From Corydoras sp. C115 (Eukaryota > Chordata > Actinopteri > Siluriformes > Callichthyidae), in contig JAFMOC010000093.1 in the NCBI GenBank assembly GCA_019802505.1, positions 901,001-965,000 on the forward strand: 64,000 bases of DNA, read 5' to 3'. Made by a program: the position numbers and the translations under genes. How positions within the stretch are numbered: position 1 is the first letter of the stretch; the number at the start of each line of letters is the position of its first letter. Positions 39,331-49,305 of this stretch are shown piece by piece. The notes beneath the pieces are model-generated. The model worked only from the letters and a program-made list of their open reading frames with translations, had not been told where the DNA came from and did no database searches.

Positions 39331-39739
39331 CTGTAAGTAAATGCTTCGTTACTATGCACTATATGTTCAATAATAAGTCATAACAGCAGTAGTGAAAGCT
39401 ATATGCAGAACTTTTGTGAATCTTTTGCTAACCCTTTTTTTGAGCAGTACCTGTTATCAAGGAAAAGCGAGACAGACCCGTTGTGACCTATATCGGAGAT
39501 TCAGTTGTACTGGAGTGTGATATCAAGAAAATGCCAAACACCTGGAAATGGTACAAAACCAATGGCACTGAGAAGGTAAATAAGACTTAAAGAAATAATT
39601 CTGAATATTGCATATTACTGTACATAAATTTATATCTAAACAGCATTGAAGTTACCTAATTATTTTACCAATATAAAATAGTTTTGACCTATTTAAAGTA
39701 TTTTATAGAATAATGGTGAGTCAACGTATAATACATTGA

Positions 39740-39816
<77 letters not shown>

Positions 39817-40243
39817 GTATAACATTTTATTTTCTATTAATAAAATTACTTTCTATTTTCATCACAGGAGCTAATCAATGCCACCACTGACTCAATGAAC
39901 TACAAGATCCACTTGGGCACAAATGTTACCAAATTAACTTTACTGAACCTAACAGAGAAAGACTCAGGGAAATACACCTGCAGTGCTGTGTTTGATATCG
40001 CCCCGAGTGAGTCACACATGTGCAGAGTTTAGTGACATTTTAAGAAAAAACTAAATTCCAAAACAGCCATGTAAAGTTCAGTCATTTAAACTCTTATATT
40101 CCCCATATTACTTATTACACTTGCAAAAATCCAAATGTAATGCAATAAAAAGCACTGTTTTTGCTCAAATGTAATTCAGCATTGTGTTGGACATTTTTTT
40201 AGGGATCAGCAAGAAAACAGTGGTGTGGATGGGAATACGCTAA
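37529..40243 (+). CDS. emb: Embigin-like two-Ig-domain glycoprotein, apparently without membrane anchor
   Basis: Embigin is a basigin-family cell-surface glycoprotein that chaperones monocarboxylate transporters. Proposed exons are 37529-37625 (signal peptide, FHFFIIFLHW core), optional 38261-38326, then 38429-38618, 38912-39000, 39448-39575, 39868-40006 and 40203-40243 (stop TAA). Ig domain 1 has its cysteines in ELSCNM and NYTCVF; Ig domain 2 in VLECDI and KYTCSA. The strip MPNTWKWYKTNGTEK and the linker KVPVIKEKRDRPVVTYIGDS are embigin-like. Six N-X-T sequons are present. Oddly, after Ig 2 the frame ends at once: the spliced exon gives RISKKTVVWMGIR and stop, and reading through the donor gives SESHMCRV and stop. 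I found no transmembrane or cytoplasmic exon before mrps30. Exon 2 needs a weak GTCAAC donor and can be skipped in frame. Two long TA tracts lie in its introns. Embigin identity is fairly secure; the 3' end is not. Confidence 0.75.
39256..39322. repeat. TA microsatellite
   Basis: About 33 TA units in an intron of the embigin-like gene. A second tract of similar length is at 39747-39808 and a shorter one at 40725-40756. Confidence 0.9.
39747..39808. repeat. TA microsatellite
   Basis: About 30 TA/AT units preceded by a short TG run, in the intron before the last Ig exon of the embigin-like gene. Confidence 0.9.
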
Positions 40244-40723
40244 CCAGACAAAGGAAGGTAGAACATTAGAAAGGCCCTTCATCAGTAAACTCTCTGCTTA
40301 AAATAACGATCATTTAGCATGCTAACTGCATAGAGCAAGGGTTGATTTGAACACTTTTAGTCTTGAATCTTACTAAATTATTTTACAGTGAAGCAATAAG
40401 AAACTCAATAATATACAATGTACTACCTGTTCCTTTTTCATTTGTTTTATTTAAATACAGCCTTTAGCCCATCACCTTAAGAGATAACATTAAAAAATGT
40501 AAGCGAACTGAAGTTTAAATCTGTTATTTATAAACCAGTTGTTTTTGTTTTCTGTATTGTGTGCTGTAAACATTTTTTGGACATGCAGTGTTTAAACCTT
40601 GCATATTACTTTATTAGTGTAAGTAAAATGATAATATTTATCCCAATCTCTTATTTTTATCATGAGCAATAATAATTTATACTACCTATACTAAGTGTAC
40701 TATATACAGTGTGTGTATGTGTG

Positions 40724-40763
<40 letters not shown>

Positions 40764-41102
40764 GTTTTGTATTTTTGTGCATAATACTACACATGAAAGT
40801 TGTGTGATGGGAGAAATAATAAAACACATGCTGCTGCAATTTTTACAGTGATAAGTGTTTTGGCTTTAGAGTCAGTAAAAAGAGTTTGTTTACTAAATAC
40901 AGACTTCATCCTCTTTGGTAAACTGCAGTTTATTTTTTTAAATGTATATTACAAGGTAAAGTAATTTATTATGAATAACTCATTGCATTTTGTCCAATAC
41001 ACACTTTAAAACAAGAGCATTTGCTTCAAACTTTGAATTTATTATATTATTGTTTATTTACCTACAACATCCAGAAATTCACCAACTGTGTTTCGGCAAA
41101 AC
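40244..41102. other. Convergent intergenic region, embigin-like to mrps30
   Basis: Contains a TG/TA tract at 40711-40756, a plus-strand AATAAA at 40818-40823 (possible embigin-like poly(A) signal) and a minus-strand AATAAA at 41058-41053 for mrps30. No transmembrane exon was found here. Confidence 0.5.
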
Positions 41103-44100
41103 CTATGGTTTATTTAACAAAAACTGAACAAGGAGATTAATAACATTATCATTCCAGCCAATTACTTCCCCGTCTCTGATCTTCTCAAACAGCGGTAGGC
41201 TCTCTGTACCCCAGCACAAGTTCTTGCGGGGGTTGTTGGGTATGGTCAGGGAGCTAATAGCCAGAGTGTTGAGCTGATAGCAGAAAAAGGAGAAGTACTG
41301 GCCGTCCGTTATAACAGCTTGAGACACAAATGGCCTGCTTAAATCCTGCTCACTCCAAAAACCTGAAATAAATAAATACAAACTTACCCCACAGTAATTT
41401 GCTGGATTGCCTTGCGATATGCTTGACAGCTTTCTGTCATTTTTACCCGTTCCATTTAATTTTTTTAATTTTAAGTAGCGACTGTTTTAAAGGATATTTA
41501 TCTAAATATGAGGCATGCAACATTATCCTTAACAGTAAAATGAAAATTGCAATACAAATCCAATACATTCTTCTTATTTTTTCGTTTTTGCTATGGTTGC
41601 ATATTTGATGAGTTTATAAATACTATAATATACACCAAAAAATACAATATATTTATTGCAACATGCTCGAAACAATGCTCTTACCCTGATACATGGCTTG
41701 TGCTCCTGTCCATGCAAAAAGGCTTGCGATTGCATTGGCTCTTAAAAACACCTCGATTTGATCAGGAATCTTTTTCTTGATCATTTTGTTCCTGTGGAAC
41801 CGGTCAGGAACCACATGAAACTGTGTGTGGCCATAGCAGCATGGATCTTGCACCTTAGCACCTGTGCCAGTAAGTATAAATACTCACATCATCACTTTGA
41901 TCTATACTTCTTTGTAAATCTGTTTCACCATAGGTTTAATTTCACACTACAGTGTACAAACCTATAGAAATGTTATTGTCATACTGTCTTCGGAACATGG
42001 GAAGAACATCAGGAGAATACTGGATTACTGGCACCTCCTCTTTGATCTCAGCCTCGAGGGGTACAAACTACAAGAAAACATAAAAAGCAAGAATTTAAGG
42101 CTAATATATCTTATAAATTAGATTATTATGAATACATTGTAGAGCTTAGATCTCCATGCAAGACAAGAACTTGTTAAACTGTGAAAACCTAATTATTTGA
42201 ACCTCAGGTAGTTGCTGTGTGATTCGTATTTGGTTGTGTGGTCGGTCATCAATCTGGAATCTCTGCGGCTCGACTCTTCCACGTCTGTGTCCTTTAAGAA
42301 ATTTCCTCTCTCCATTTATCCAGTAGAAGTTGACATGTGGTGCAAAATCTGTACATCAGAACAGCCAGGGGTCAATTTTTATGATTTTTAATTATCGGTT
42401 CAAAATTGCCCTATTAAACGGGCTTATGTGAAATACTGGACTCCCCTGAGCATTTTCTGCTTTAATGGTTTTATAACTACTAATAATTTTTTAGTTGACC
42501 TTCATGTTTCTACACATCATCTATGTCATCAGTCCCATGCGTCACACAGATGCATGATGTAGTTCCAGAATTACAGACTGCAGTTCATCTGTTTCACTGA
42601 ACACCTTGTTAGCATCATTTACTCAGTTTTATAATGCTCCGAACCACCACAGGGCAGACAATATTTAGGTGGTGGATGATTCTCAGCACTACACTGATGT
42701 GAGGCATGTGTTAGTGTGTCGCGCTGGTGATTCTAAACCCTGTATTCACTATGCATTGTGCATTCAATTAGACATTTTTTGTTGCTGGGTTATTCTAGAA
42801 CACAAGAACATGACAGCATCATGTCGTTGTCACTGCAGTGCTTAGAATCATCCACTGTAACACCTGCACTGCGGTGGTCCTGAGCAGAAGAGGATGGAGT
42901 TAATGAGACTAAAGAAACAGATCGACTGTCTGTAGATCTTGAGTTCCAGCTATGGTTCAGATAGAAATAGTAAAACGGCCAATGAGTCCAGAAACAGATG
43001 CATTTCTGGATAAAGGTGGCTGATGAAGGTAATGTCTCCTACATAAATATGTGACGGCACTTCAGAAGCCGGGCGGCACGGTGGCTTTGTGGTTAGCATG
43101 TTCTCCTCTCAGCAGTAGGGATTCCCGGTTCGAATCCCAATTTGGGTTTCTATGTTCTCCCCGTGTCCAAGTGGGTTTCCTCCCACAGTCCAAAAACATG
43201 GATCAAGGTCAATTGAATTCTCCAAATTGCCCCATATAGAGTGTGTGTGAGTGAGTGTGTGCCCAGTGATAGATTGGCGCCCTGTCCTGGGTGTAACTGC
43301 CCAGTGCCCGAGATGTTCTCCCCTGGATGGGCATGGGGAACCCCCCCCCCAACCCGTGACCCTAATAGAGGATAAACCGGAAAATAATGGATGGATGGAT
43401 GTTTACAGTGTGGTGGCTTAGTGTTTAGCATGTTCTCCTCTCAGCGCTAGGGCTTCCTGGTTGGAATCCCAATCTGGGTGGAGTTTCCATGTTCTCCCCA
43501 TGTCCGCGTGGGTTTCCTCCGGGTTCTCCGCTTTCCTCCCCAGTCCAAAAACATGGATCAAGGTCAATTGGGTTCTCCAAATTGCCCCATATAGAGTGTG
43601 CTTGTCTGTGTAAGTGTGTGCCCAGCGATAGATTGCCCCCCTGTCCTGGGTGTATCTTCCCAGTGCCCAAGACGTTCTCCTCTGGATGGGCGACCCTAAT
43701 AGAGGATAAAGCAGAAGATGGACTACAGAAGCCTTACCTAAACTGGACATTCGAAGCACAGGATTCTTGCTGGTCAAAGAGTTTATGAGAGCAGACACGA
43801 CGTTGGTCAGGAAGGGTTCCACAAACTGTTCCTGCTTCTTCTGGAGGAACGTCCTGCCTTTCTTCATGTAAAAGTTCTCCTGGAGCAGCGCGTTGGCGAC
43901 GGATGAGCGCACCTCCTCCAGCAGCTCCGCCGGCGCCACCGTGCGGCCGCAGCTCGGCGGGAGGCCCGGGATGAACGCGCTCTTGGTCAGATGCTGGTAC
44001 CACCGATCGGCGCCCTGAGCGAACGTCTGCGGGTACAGCACGTACTTCATGCGCGGGATGCGGGTGAGGGAGCGGATCTTCTCCTGCGGCTCCAGCGTGC

Positions 44101-44290
44101 GCAGCCGCTCGAACGACTCCATCAGCACCCGCCGCTTCGCCGCTTTGCTCTTGGCCGTGCGGGAGGGTAACACCGGCGGATAGAACGCCGCCGCCGCTTC
44201 GCTCTCAAGCTGCACATTTCTGCTGCAGAGCGCACGCGACGTCTGGACCGATAATAACAACCGCAAGGGCGACCTGCAGCACGCCGCCAT
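41103..44290 (-). CDS. mrps30: MRPS30 (mL65), mitochondrial ribosomal protein
   Basis: Nuclear-encoded component of the mitochondrial ribosome. Minus-strand exons are 43738-44290 (ATG 44290-44288), 42203-42348, 41962-42067, 41685-41861 and 41103-41362 (stop TAG). Junction phases are 1, 0, 1 and 1, giving 413 residues; human is slightly longer. The N-terminus is Arg/Ser/Leu-rich, as for a mitochondrial presequence (MAACCRSPLRLLLSVQTSRA). Strong family landmarks are MKYVLYPQTFAQGADRWYQ, DPCCYGHTQFHVVPD, ANAIASLFAWTGAQAMYQG, FVSQAVITDGQYFSFFCYQL and NNPRKNLCWGT. A poly(A) signal lies at 41058-41053. Two SINE copies occupy the first intron right beside the exon 1 donor, so the unspliced frame runs from exon 1 into SINE sequence; that read-through is not real protein. 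hint2 lies head to head, 1.85 kb away. Confidence 0.95.
42636..42890. mobile_element. Foldback (MITE-like) palindromic element
   Basis: Inverted arms at about 42640-42693 and 42831-42885 pair well. GTGGATGATTCTCAGCACTA on the left matches the complement of CAGTGCTTAGAATCATCCAC on the right with two differences, and the outer ACCACC/GGTGGT parts also pair. It lies in the first mrps30 intron. Related to the half copy near 181-330. Confidence 0.6.
43072..43401 (+). mobile_element. SINE copy in mrps30 intron 1
   Basis: Head GGCGGCACGGTGGCTTTGTGG, B box GGTTCGAATCCC, and a tail of GGAT repeats instead of GAAT. A run of nine C is present near 43341. Confidence 0.85.
43408..43721 (+). mobile_element. 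SINE copy abutting the mrps30 exon 1 donor
   Basis: Follows the previous copy almost directly. The head starts at TGGTGGCTTAGTG, the B box is mutated (GGTTGGAATCCC), and the 3' end AGGATAAAGCAGAAGATG stops about 15 bases from the mrps30 splice donor at 43737-43736. Confidence 0.8.
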
Positions 44291-44422
44291 CTTCTCCCAC
44301 GCGATGGTAGCGGTTCACTTCTTCATGTAGATACACCGTAAAGAACCCACATACTGCCCCCTATCGACATGTAATCCAAATCACGCGTCTTTACTATTTA
44401 TAAAAGTAGATTATCAGGCAAA

Positions 44423-44773
44423 GGCCGCACGGGGGCTTAGTGTTTAGCATGTTCTCCTCTCAGCGCTGGGGATTCCCGCTTCGAATCCCAATCTGGGTGG
44501 AGTTTCCATGTTCTCCCCGTGTCCTCGTGGGTTTCCTTCGGGTTCTCCGGTTTCCTCCCACAATCCAAAAACATGGATCAAGGTCAATTGTGTTCTCCAA
44601 ATTGCCCCATATAGAGTGTCTCTGTGTGAGTGAGTGTGTGCCCAGCGATAGATTGGCGTCCTGTCCTGGGTCTATCTGCCCAGCGCCCGAAACGTTCTCC
44701 CCTGGATGGACATGGGGAACCCCCCCACGACCTTAATATAGGATAAAGCAGAAGATAATGGATGGATGGATGG
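44423..44773 (+). mobile_element. Tandem SINE cluster, copy 1
   Basis: Head GGCCGCACGGGGGCTTAGTG; the B-box region reads GCTTCGAATCCC; tail GGATGGATGG. Preceded by ATTATCAGG, which recurs at later copy junctions. Confidence 0.85.
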
Positions 44774-44784
44774 AGCTCAAAGAC

Positions 44785-45132
44785 GGGCCGCACAGTGGCT
44801 TAGTGTTTAGCATGTTCTCCTCTCAGCACTAGGGATTCCCGCTTCGAATCCCAATCTGGATGGAGTTTCCATCTTCTCCCCGTGTCCGCGTTGGTTTCCT
44901 CCGGGATCCTCCCACAGTCCAAAACAATGGATCAAGGTCAATTGAATTCTCCAAATTGCCCCATATAGACTGTGTTTGTGTGTCTGTGTGAGTGAGTGTG
45001 TGCCCAGTGATAGAATGGCGCCCTGTCCTGCGTATATCTGCCCAGCGCCCAAAACGTTCTCCCCTGGATGGGCATGGGGAACCCCCCCGCAACCCTGATA
45101 TAGGATAAAGCTGAAGATAATGGATGGATGGA
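44785..45132 (+). mobile_element. Tandem SINE cluster, copy 2
   Basis: Shares the GCTTCGAATCCC variant with copy 1 and GGATCCTCCCACAGTCC with copies 3 and 4. Same orientation, separated from copy 1 by 11 bases. Confidence 0.85.
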
Positions 45133-45138
45133 TTATCA

Positions 45139-45478
45139 GGGCGGCACGGTGGCTTAGTGTTTAGCATGTTCTCCTCTCAGCACTAGGGATTTCTGCTTCA
45201 AATCCCAATCTGGGTGGAGTTTCCATGTTCTCCCTGTGTCCGCGTTGGTTTCCTCCGGGATCCTCCCACAGTCCAAAACAATGGATCAAGGTCAATTGGA
45301 TTCTCCAAATTGCCCCATATAGAGTGTGTCTGTGTGAGTGTGTGCCCAGTGATAGAATGGCGTCCTGTCCTGGGTGTATCTACCCAGCGCCCGAAACGTT
45401 CTCCCCTGGATGGGCATGGGAAACCCCCCCGCAACCCTGATATAGGATAAAGCGGAAGATAATGGATGGATGGATGGA
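45139..45478 (+). mobile_element. Tandem SINE cluster, copy 3
   Basis: Preceded by ATTATCAGG. Shares several private changes with copy 2 (CAAAACAATGGATCAAGG, AGTGATAGAATGGCG), indicating local duplication. Confidence 0.85.
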
Positions 45479-45483
45479 TTATC

Positions 45484-45748
45484 AGGGTGGCACGGTGGCT
45501 TAGTGTTTAGCATGTTCTCCTCTCAGCGCTAGGGATTCCCGGTTCGAATCTGGGTGGGTTTCCTCCAGGATCCTCCCACAGTCCAAAAACATGGATCAAG
45601 GTCAATTGAATTCTCCAAATTGCCCCATATACTGTAGAGTGTGTTTGTGAGTCTGTGTGAGTGAGTGTGTGTTCAGTGATAGATTGGTGCCCTGTTCTGG
45701 GTGTATCTCCCGAGCGCCCGAAACGTTCTCCCCTGGATGGCCATGTGG
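45484..45748 (+). mobile_element. Tandem SINE cluster, copy 4, 3'-truncated
   Basis: Also preceded by ATTATCAGG. It lacks part of the region after the B box, and its 3' end is lost after CCCCTGGATGGCCATG. Confidence 0.8.
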
Positions 45749-46079
45749 GTAAGACAATAATTGACTATAATAATAATTGACTTTCTGCTAAACTGTCAAA
45801 ACCAATGTAAGATTTATTTAAGGAATTAAAAACACGTAAAATAAGAGAACCGACTCTTTTTTTTTTGTTCGTTTGAATCACTTTAAGAGTCCGGCGTCAC
45901 CAAGTGATTCAGTATCGTTGCGGCGTTTAAATCGTATTAAGGATGTTTAGAGTAGCACAGTATTTAAGGGCAAAGTGACGCGCTTCACATTAATAACAGC
46001 TTTTTAAATTTATAATAAAACTTTTTTTTCAGTCCGCTCGCTGCGCCGCTCATGTTTTGGCAGCTGTAGCGCGTGCAAA

Positions 46080-46091
46080 TGCGCATGCGTA
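46080..46091. promoter_or_regulatory. NRF1-like site upstream of hint2
   Basis: TGCGCATGCGTA matches the palindromic NRF1 consensus with one difference, 52 bases before the hint2 ATG. NRF1 drives many nuclear genes for mitochondrial proteins. Confidence 0.5.
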
Positions 46092-46142
46092 TTGGGAAGT
46101 AGGGAACGCCATCGTGTGTTCAGTTGAACTCTAAATGCTAAA

Positions 46143-46321
46143 ATGATTTTGAGACGTTTTTCACAAACTCGAGGTCGGTTGCTGCAGTTTGCACGAAATT
46201 CGCGTGTTATAAATATCAAGGTGCTTTATTTTCACATTTATGTTAAGCTCGTAAAGTTGTTCGTGTGTTTTTGCTCAGCGCCAGTTAGCTGGTCTGAGGT
46301 GCGTGTCGTCTGTTGTTTGAC

Positions 46322-46356
<35 letters not shown>

Positions 46357-46560
46357 TGTCTATCTGTGTGTGTCTGTGTATATGTGTGTGTGTGTGTGTA
46401 TGTGTGTGTGTGTGTGTGTCTATATGTGTGTCTGTGTCTATCTGTCTGTGTCTATATGTGTGTGTGTGTGTCTATCTGTGTGTGTGTGTGTGTGTGTGTG
46501 TCTATATATGTGTGTGTGTGTGTCAATATGTGTGCCTGTGTCTATATGTGTGTGTGTGTC

Positions 46561-46593
<33 letters not shown>

Positions 46594-46856
46594 CAATATG
46601 TGTGCCTGTGTCTGTGTGTGTGTGTCTGTCTGTGTGTCTGTGTCTATATATGTGTGTGTGTGTCAATATGTGTGCCTGTGTCTATATGTGTGTGTGTGTC
46701 TATATATATGTGTGTGTGTGTGTGTCAATATGTGTGCCTGTGTGTGTGTGTGTCTGTGTCTGTGTCTATATATATGTGTGTGTGTGTGTGTCAATATGTG
46801 TGCCTGTGTCTATATGTGTGTGTGTGTGTCTATATATATGTGTGTGTGTGTGTGTC

Positions 46857-46889
<33 letters not shown>

Positions 46890-47762
46890 CTGTGTGTGTC
46901 TATGTGTGTGTGTGTGTCTGTGTGTGTCTATGTGTGCATGTGTGTCTATATGTGTGTGTGTCTGTGTGTGTGTGTGTGCGTGTGTGTCTATATGTGTGTG
47001 TCTGTGTGTGTGTGTGTCTATCTCTGTGTGTGTGTGTCTCACAGGGCCGCTGTTTGTCTGCAAACAGTGATGAAGTTAATTTGGCCGCTGAAGCCAGCAA
47101 GAAATATGGAAGTCCAGAACCCACGATATTTTCCAAAATTATTGACAAAAGTATTCCTGCAGACATCATTTATGAGGATGACAAGGTAATTTTAAGTATA
47201 TACACTATATGGACAAAAGCAACAGCACACACACCTCATAATCAGTGAGATTGGGTGTAAATATCGGACTGACTCTGGCTGCTTTGTTAATGAACTTGTG
47301 TGATGTTTCTTTCAGTGTCTAGCATTTCGAGACATCAGCCCTCAGGCTCCTGTGCATTTTCTGGTTATTCCCAGAGTTCAAATAGCGAGGATTAGCGAAG
47401 CCCCTAATGACAATGCACCGGTTTGTTGGGTCTTTTTTTGTTGTATCAATGTACTTTAAGGATATTTTAACAATGTAGTATTTTTTCCACAGCTACTCGG
47501 TCATTTATTGGTTGTTGCTAAAAACTTGGCACAGAAAGAAGGCTTACATGATGGATTCAGATTGGGTTTGTGTTTTTGTTTTACATCTTTACATAGTTTT
47601 CCTTTTCCACAGTTTGAAGATCTACATTGCCATTTATATTATATTTATATTAAGTCTGTGTTCATTACAGTGATCAACGATGGGAAAAACGGGGCTCAGT
47701 CAGTTTACCACCTGCACCTTCACGTCCTGGGAGGGCGACAGATGGGATGGCCTCCAGGCTAA
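46143..47762 (+). CDS. hint2: HINT2, mitochondrial histidine triad nucleotide-binding protein
   Basis: A HIT-family purine nucleoside phosphoramidase or AMP-lysine hydrolase acting in mitochondria. Exons are 46143-46220, 47045-47185, 47316-47420, 47493-47565 and 47671-47762 (stop TAA), in consistent phases, encoding 162 residues; human HINT2 has 163. The N-terminus (MILRRFSQTRGRLLQFARNS) is arginine-rich and amphipathic, as for mitochondrial import, which separates it from cytosolic HINT1. The core has TIFSKIIDKSIPADIIYED, APVHFLVIPR, the catalytic triad HLHLH at about residues 146-150, and the terminal GWPPG. AATAAA signals stand at 47780-47785 and 47841-47846. Intron 1 is almost wholly a TG-rich repeat array, across which long artefactual open frames run. 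Confidence 0.95.
46322..47040. repeat. TG-rich compound minisatellite filling hint2 intron 1
   Basis: About 720 bases of TG runs interrupted by CTATATG, CAATATG and CCTG. A composite phrase (TCAATATGTGTGCCTGTG then CTATATG runs) recurs about five times between 46520 and 46820, showing higher-order duplication. It ends only a few bases before the splice acceptor of exon 2 at 47045. Confidence 0.95.
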
Positions 47763-48049
47763 GTGAACCTCCTGCTGTAAATAAAGTGAATTTTATGCCA
47801 ATTACCCAAGATGTTCTGAAAGCATCATTACCAAGATTAAAATAAAAATGTAATGCACAAAATGTCAACATAATCTTAATTAATTGAAATGTTTCACACA
47901 TACACAGCCAGTTCAAGCTCAGATTTAAAATTCAGAAATTCTGTTTTTGTAGTTTTATGGATCTTTTAGTGAAAACCCTGAAATGTATTATAGGTAACAT
48001 TATTTAAATTACAATCTAAATGTTAATTTAGAACTAACATGTTTTATCT

Positions 48050-48108
48050 AGGCAACATGGTGGCTTAGTGGTTAGCATGTTTACCTCAGCGATGGGGATC
48101 CATTCATT
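48050..48108 (+). mobile_element. SINE head stub
   Basis: GGCAACATGGTGGCTTAGTGG then GTTAGCATG and TCAGCGATGGGGATCC: only the tRNA-like head remains, ending just before the B box. Confidence 0.65.
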
Positions 48109-48807
48109 TTTAATTTTATTAAAAGTTGATTTCATTTTAATTTTGTTTTATTATTTTAGTTAACAAGCTCCACCCCAAACAGCCAATCATGCAAGAACAC
48201 AAGGGACTTTTCTGATATTTGGTGGCTTAAGAGACTTTAAAAGTAATTTCTCAGCTATGAGAGTTATACAGGTGACATTATCACACTAGATCTGTTAAAT
48301 TGTTATTAAATAATGAATTTTAATAAATTCATCAAAAATGTTGCAGAAAACTTTTTTTTACTACTACTTTTATTTATATTTCAATGTGTATAACAGATTC
48401 TATTTATATTGGTTGTGTTTTAACAATGAAACAAGAAGTCACCTTCATTATGTTCATTTTAAACCCAAGTTGACAAAAATGGCAACCAAAATCTTGGGTT
48501 AAAGATATTAATTTGTATTAAAAATTTTAGATATTAATAAATTGAAAATAAATATTTGATTTATGTAGTTTTATGCTTATCCCTTTATAGGCAGGATTGA
48601 TTTTATCATAAACTGTAACTATGTGGCACGTAATGCATTTTAAAACAACGCTTTGCTATGTTATTATATAATCTATATGATATTAATATGCAAATTAGGT
48701 ACAAAGATGCAAAAACTATGTTGTCTTACTGAATACCACATGGCTTATGCGTTTTCTATTTACTCCATTTACGTTGATGTGTGTATCATTCTCTGCAGAT
48801 CTTACAA

Positions 48808-48882
48808 CGTCTTGGTTTATATTTAATTAAAAAACAAAACTATTCAAAGTGTCTTAATTTAAAAATACCACGATAGATAAGT
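48808..48882 (+). repeat. Left copy of a 75-base direct repeat flanking a SINE
   Basis: Starts CGTCTTGGTTTATATTTAA and ends GATAAGT. It is repeated at 49231-49305 with three substitutions. Confidence 0.9.
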
Positions 48883-48883
48883 C

Positions 48884-49230
48884 CATTCATTCATTATCTT
48901 CCGCTTTACCCTATATTAGGATCGTGGGGGGGGTTCCCCATGCCCATCCAGGGGAGAACGTTTCGGGCGCTGGGCAGATACACCCAGGACAGGATGCCAA
49001 TCTATCACTGGGCACACACTCACTCACACACACACACACTCTATATGGGGCAATTTGGAGAACTCAATTGACTTGATCCATGTTTTTGGACTGTGGGAGG
49101 AAACCAGAGAACCCGGGGAAACCCACGCGGACACGGGAGAACATGGAAACTCCACCCAGATGGGGATTCGAACCGGGAATCCCTAGCGCTGAGAGGAGAA
49201 CATGCTAAACACTAAGCCACCATGCCGCCC
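48884..49230 (-). mobile_element. tRNA-derived SINE, full length, inside a 75-base duplication
   Basis: Minus-oriented full-length copy, with the ATTCATTC tail at left and CCACCATGCCGCC head at right. The flanks are a 75-base direct repeat rather than the usual 8-14 bases. Confidence 0.88.
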
Positions 49231-49305
49231 CGTCTTGGTTTATATTTAATTAAAAAACAAAACTATTCAAAGTGTCGTAATTTAAAAATACCACGGTAGG
49301 TAAGT
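49231..49305 (+). repeat. Right copy of the 75-base direct repeat
   Basis: Matches 48808-48882 with three single-base differences. Confidence 0.9.

Larger units (their letters stand above)
44291..46142. promoter_or_regulatory. Shared divergent promoter region of mrps30 and hint2, split by SINEs
   Basis: The two start codons face away from each other across 1852 bases. Four SINE copies fill about 44423-45748, leaving about 130 bases of unique DNA on the mrps30 side and about 390 on the hint2 side. An NRF1-like site lies at 46080-46091. Removal of the SINEs would leave a compact bidirectional promoter of about 520 bases. Confidence 0.5.

Noticed and set aside
40540..40640. Hydrophobic frame (QLFLFSVLCAVNIFW) considered as the missing embigin transmembrane exon
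   Set aside because: Short, followed quickly by a stop, no charged tail, poor acceptor and no phase agreement with the exon ending at 40006.
43418..44290. A 290-codon minus frame starting as MRPS30 and ending in unrelated sequence
   Set aside because: After the splice donor at 43737 it reads into SINE DNA; the spliced model continues at 42348.
46143..47248. Three long overlapping forward frames (248-348 codons) of Cys/Val repeats
   Set aside because: They are the TG-rich intron of hint2 read through without stops; only 46143-46220 and 47045-47185 are coding.
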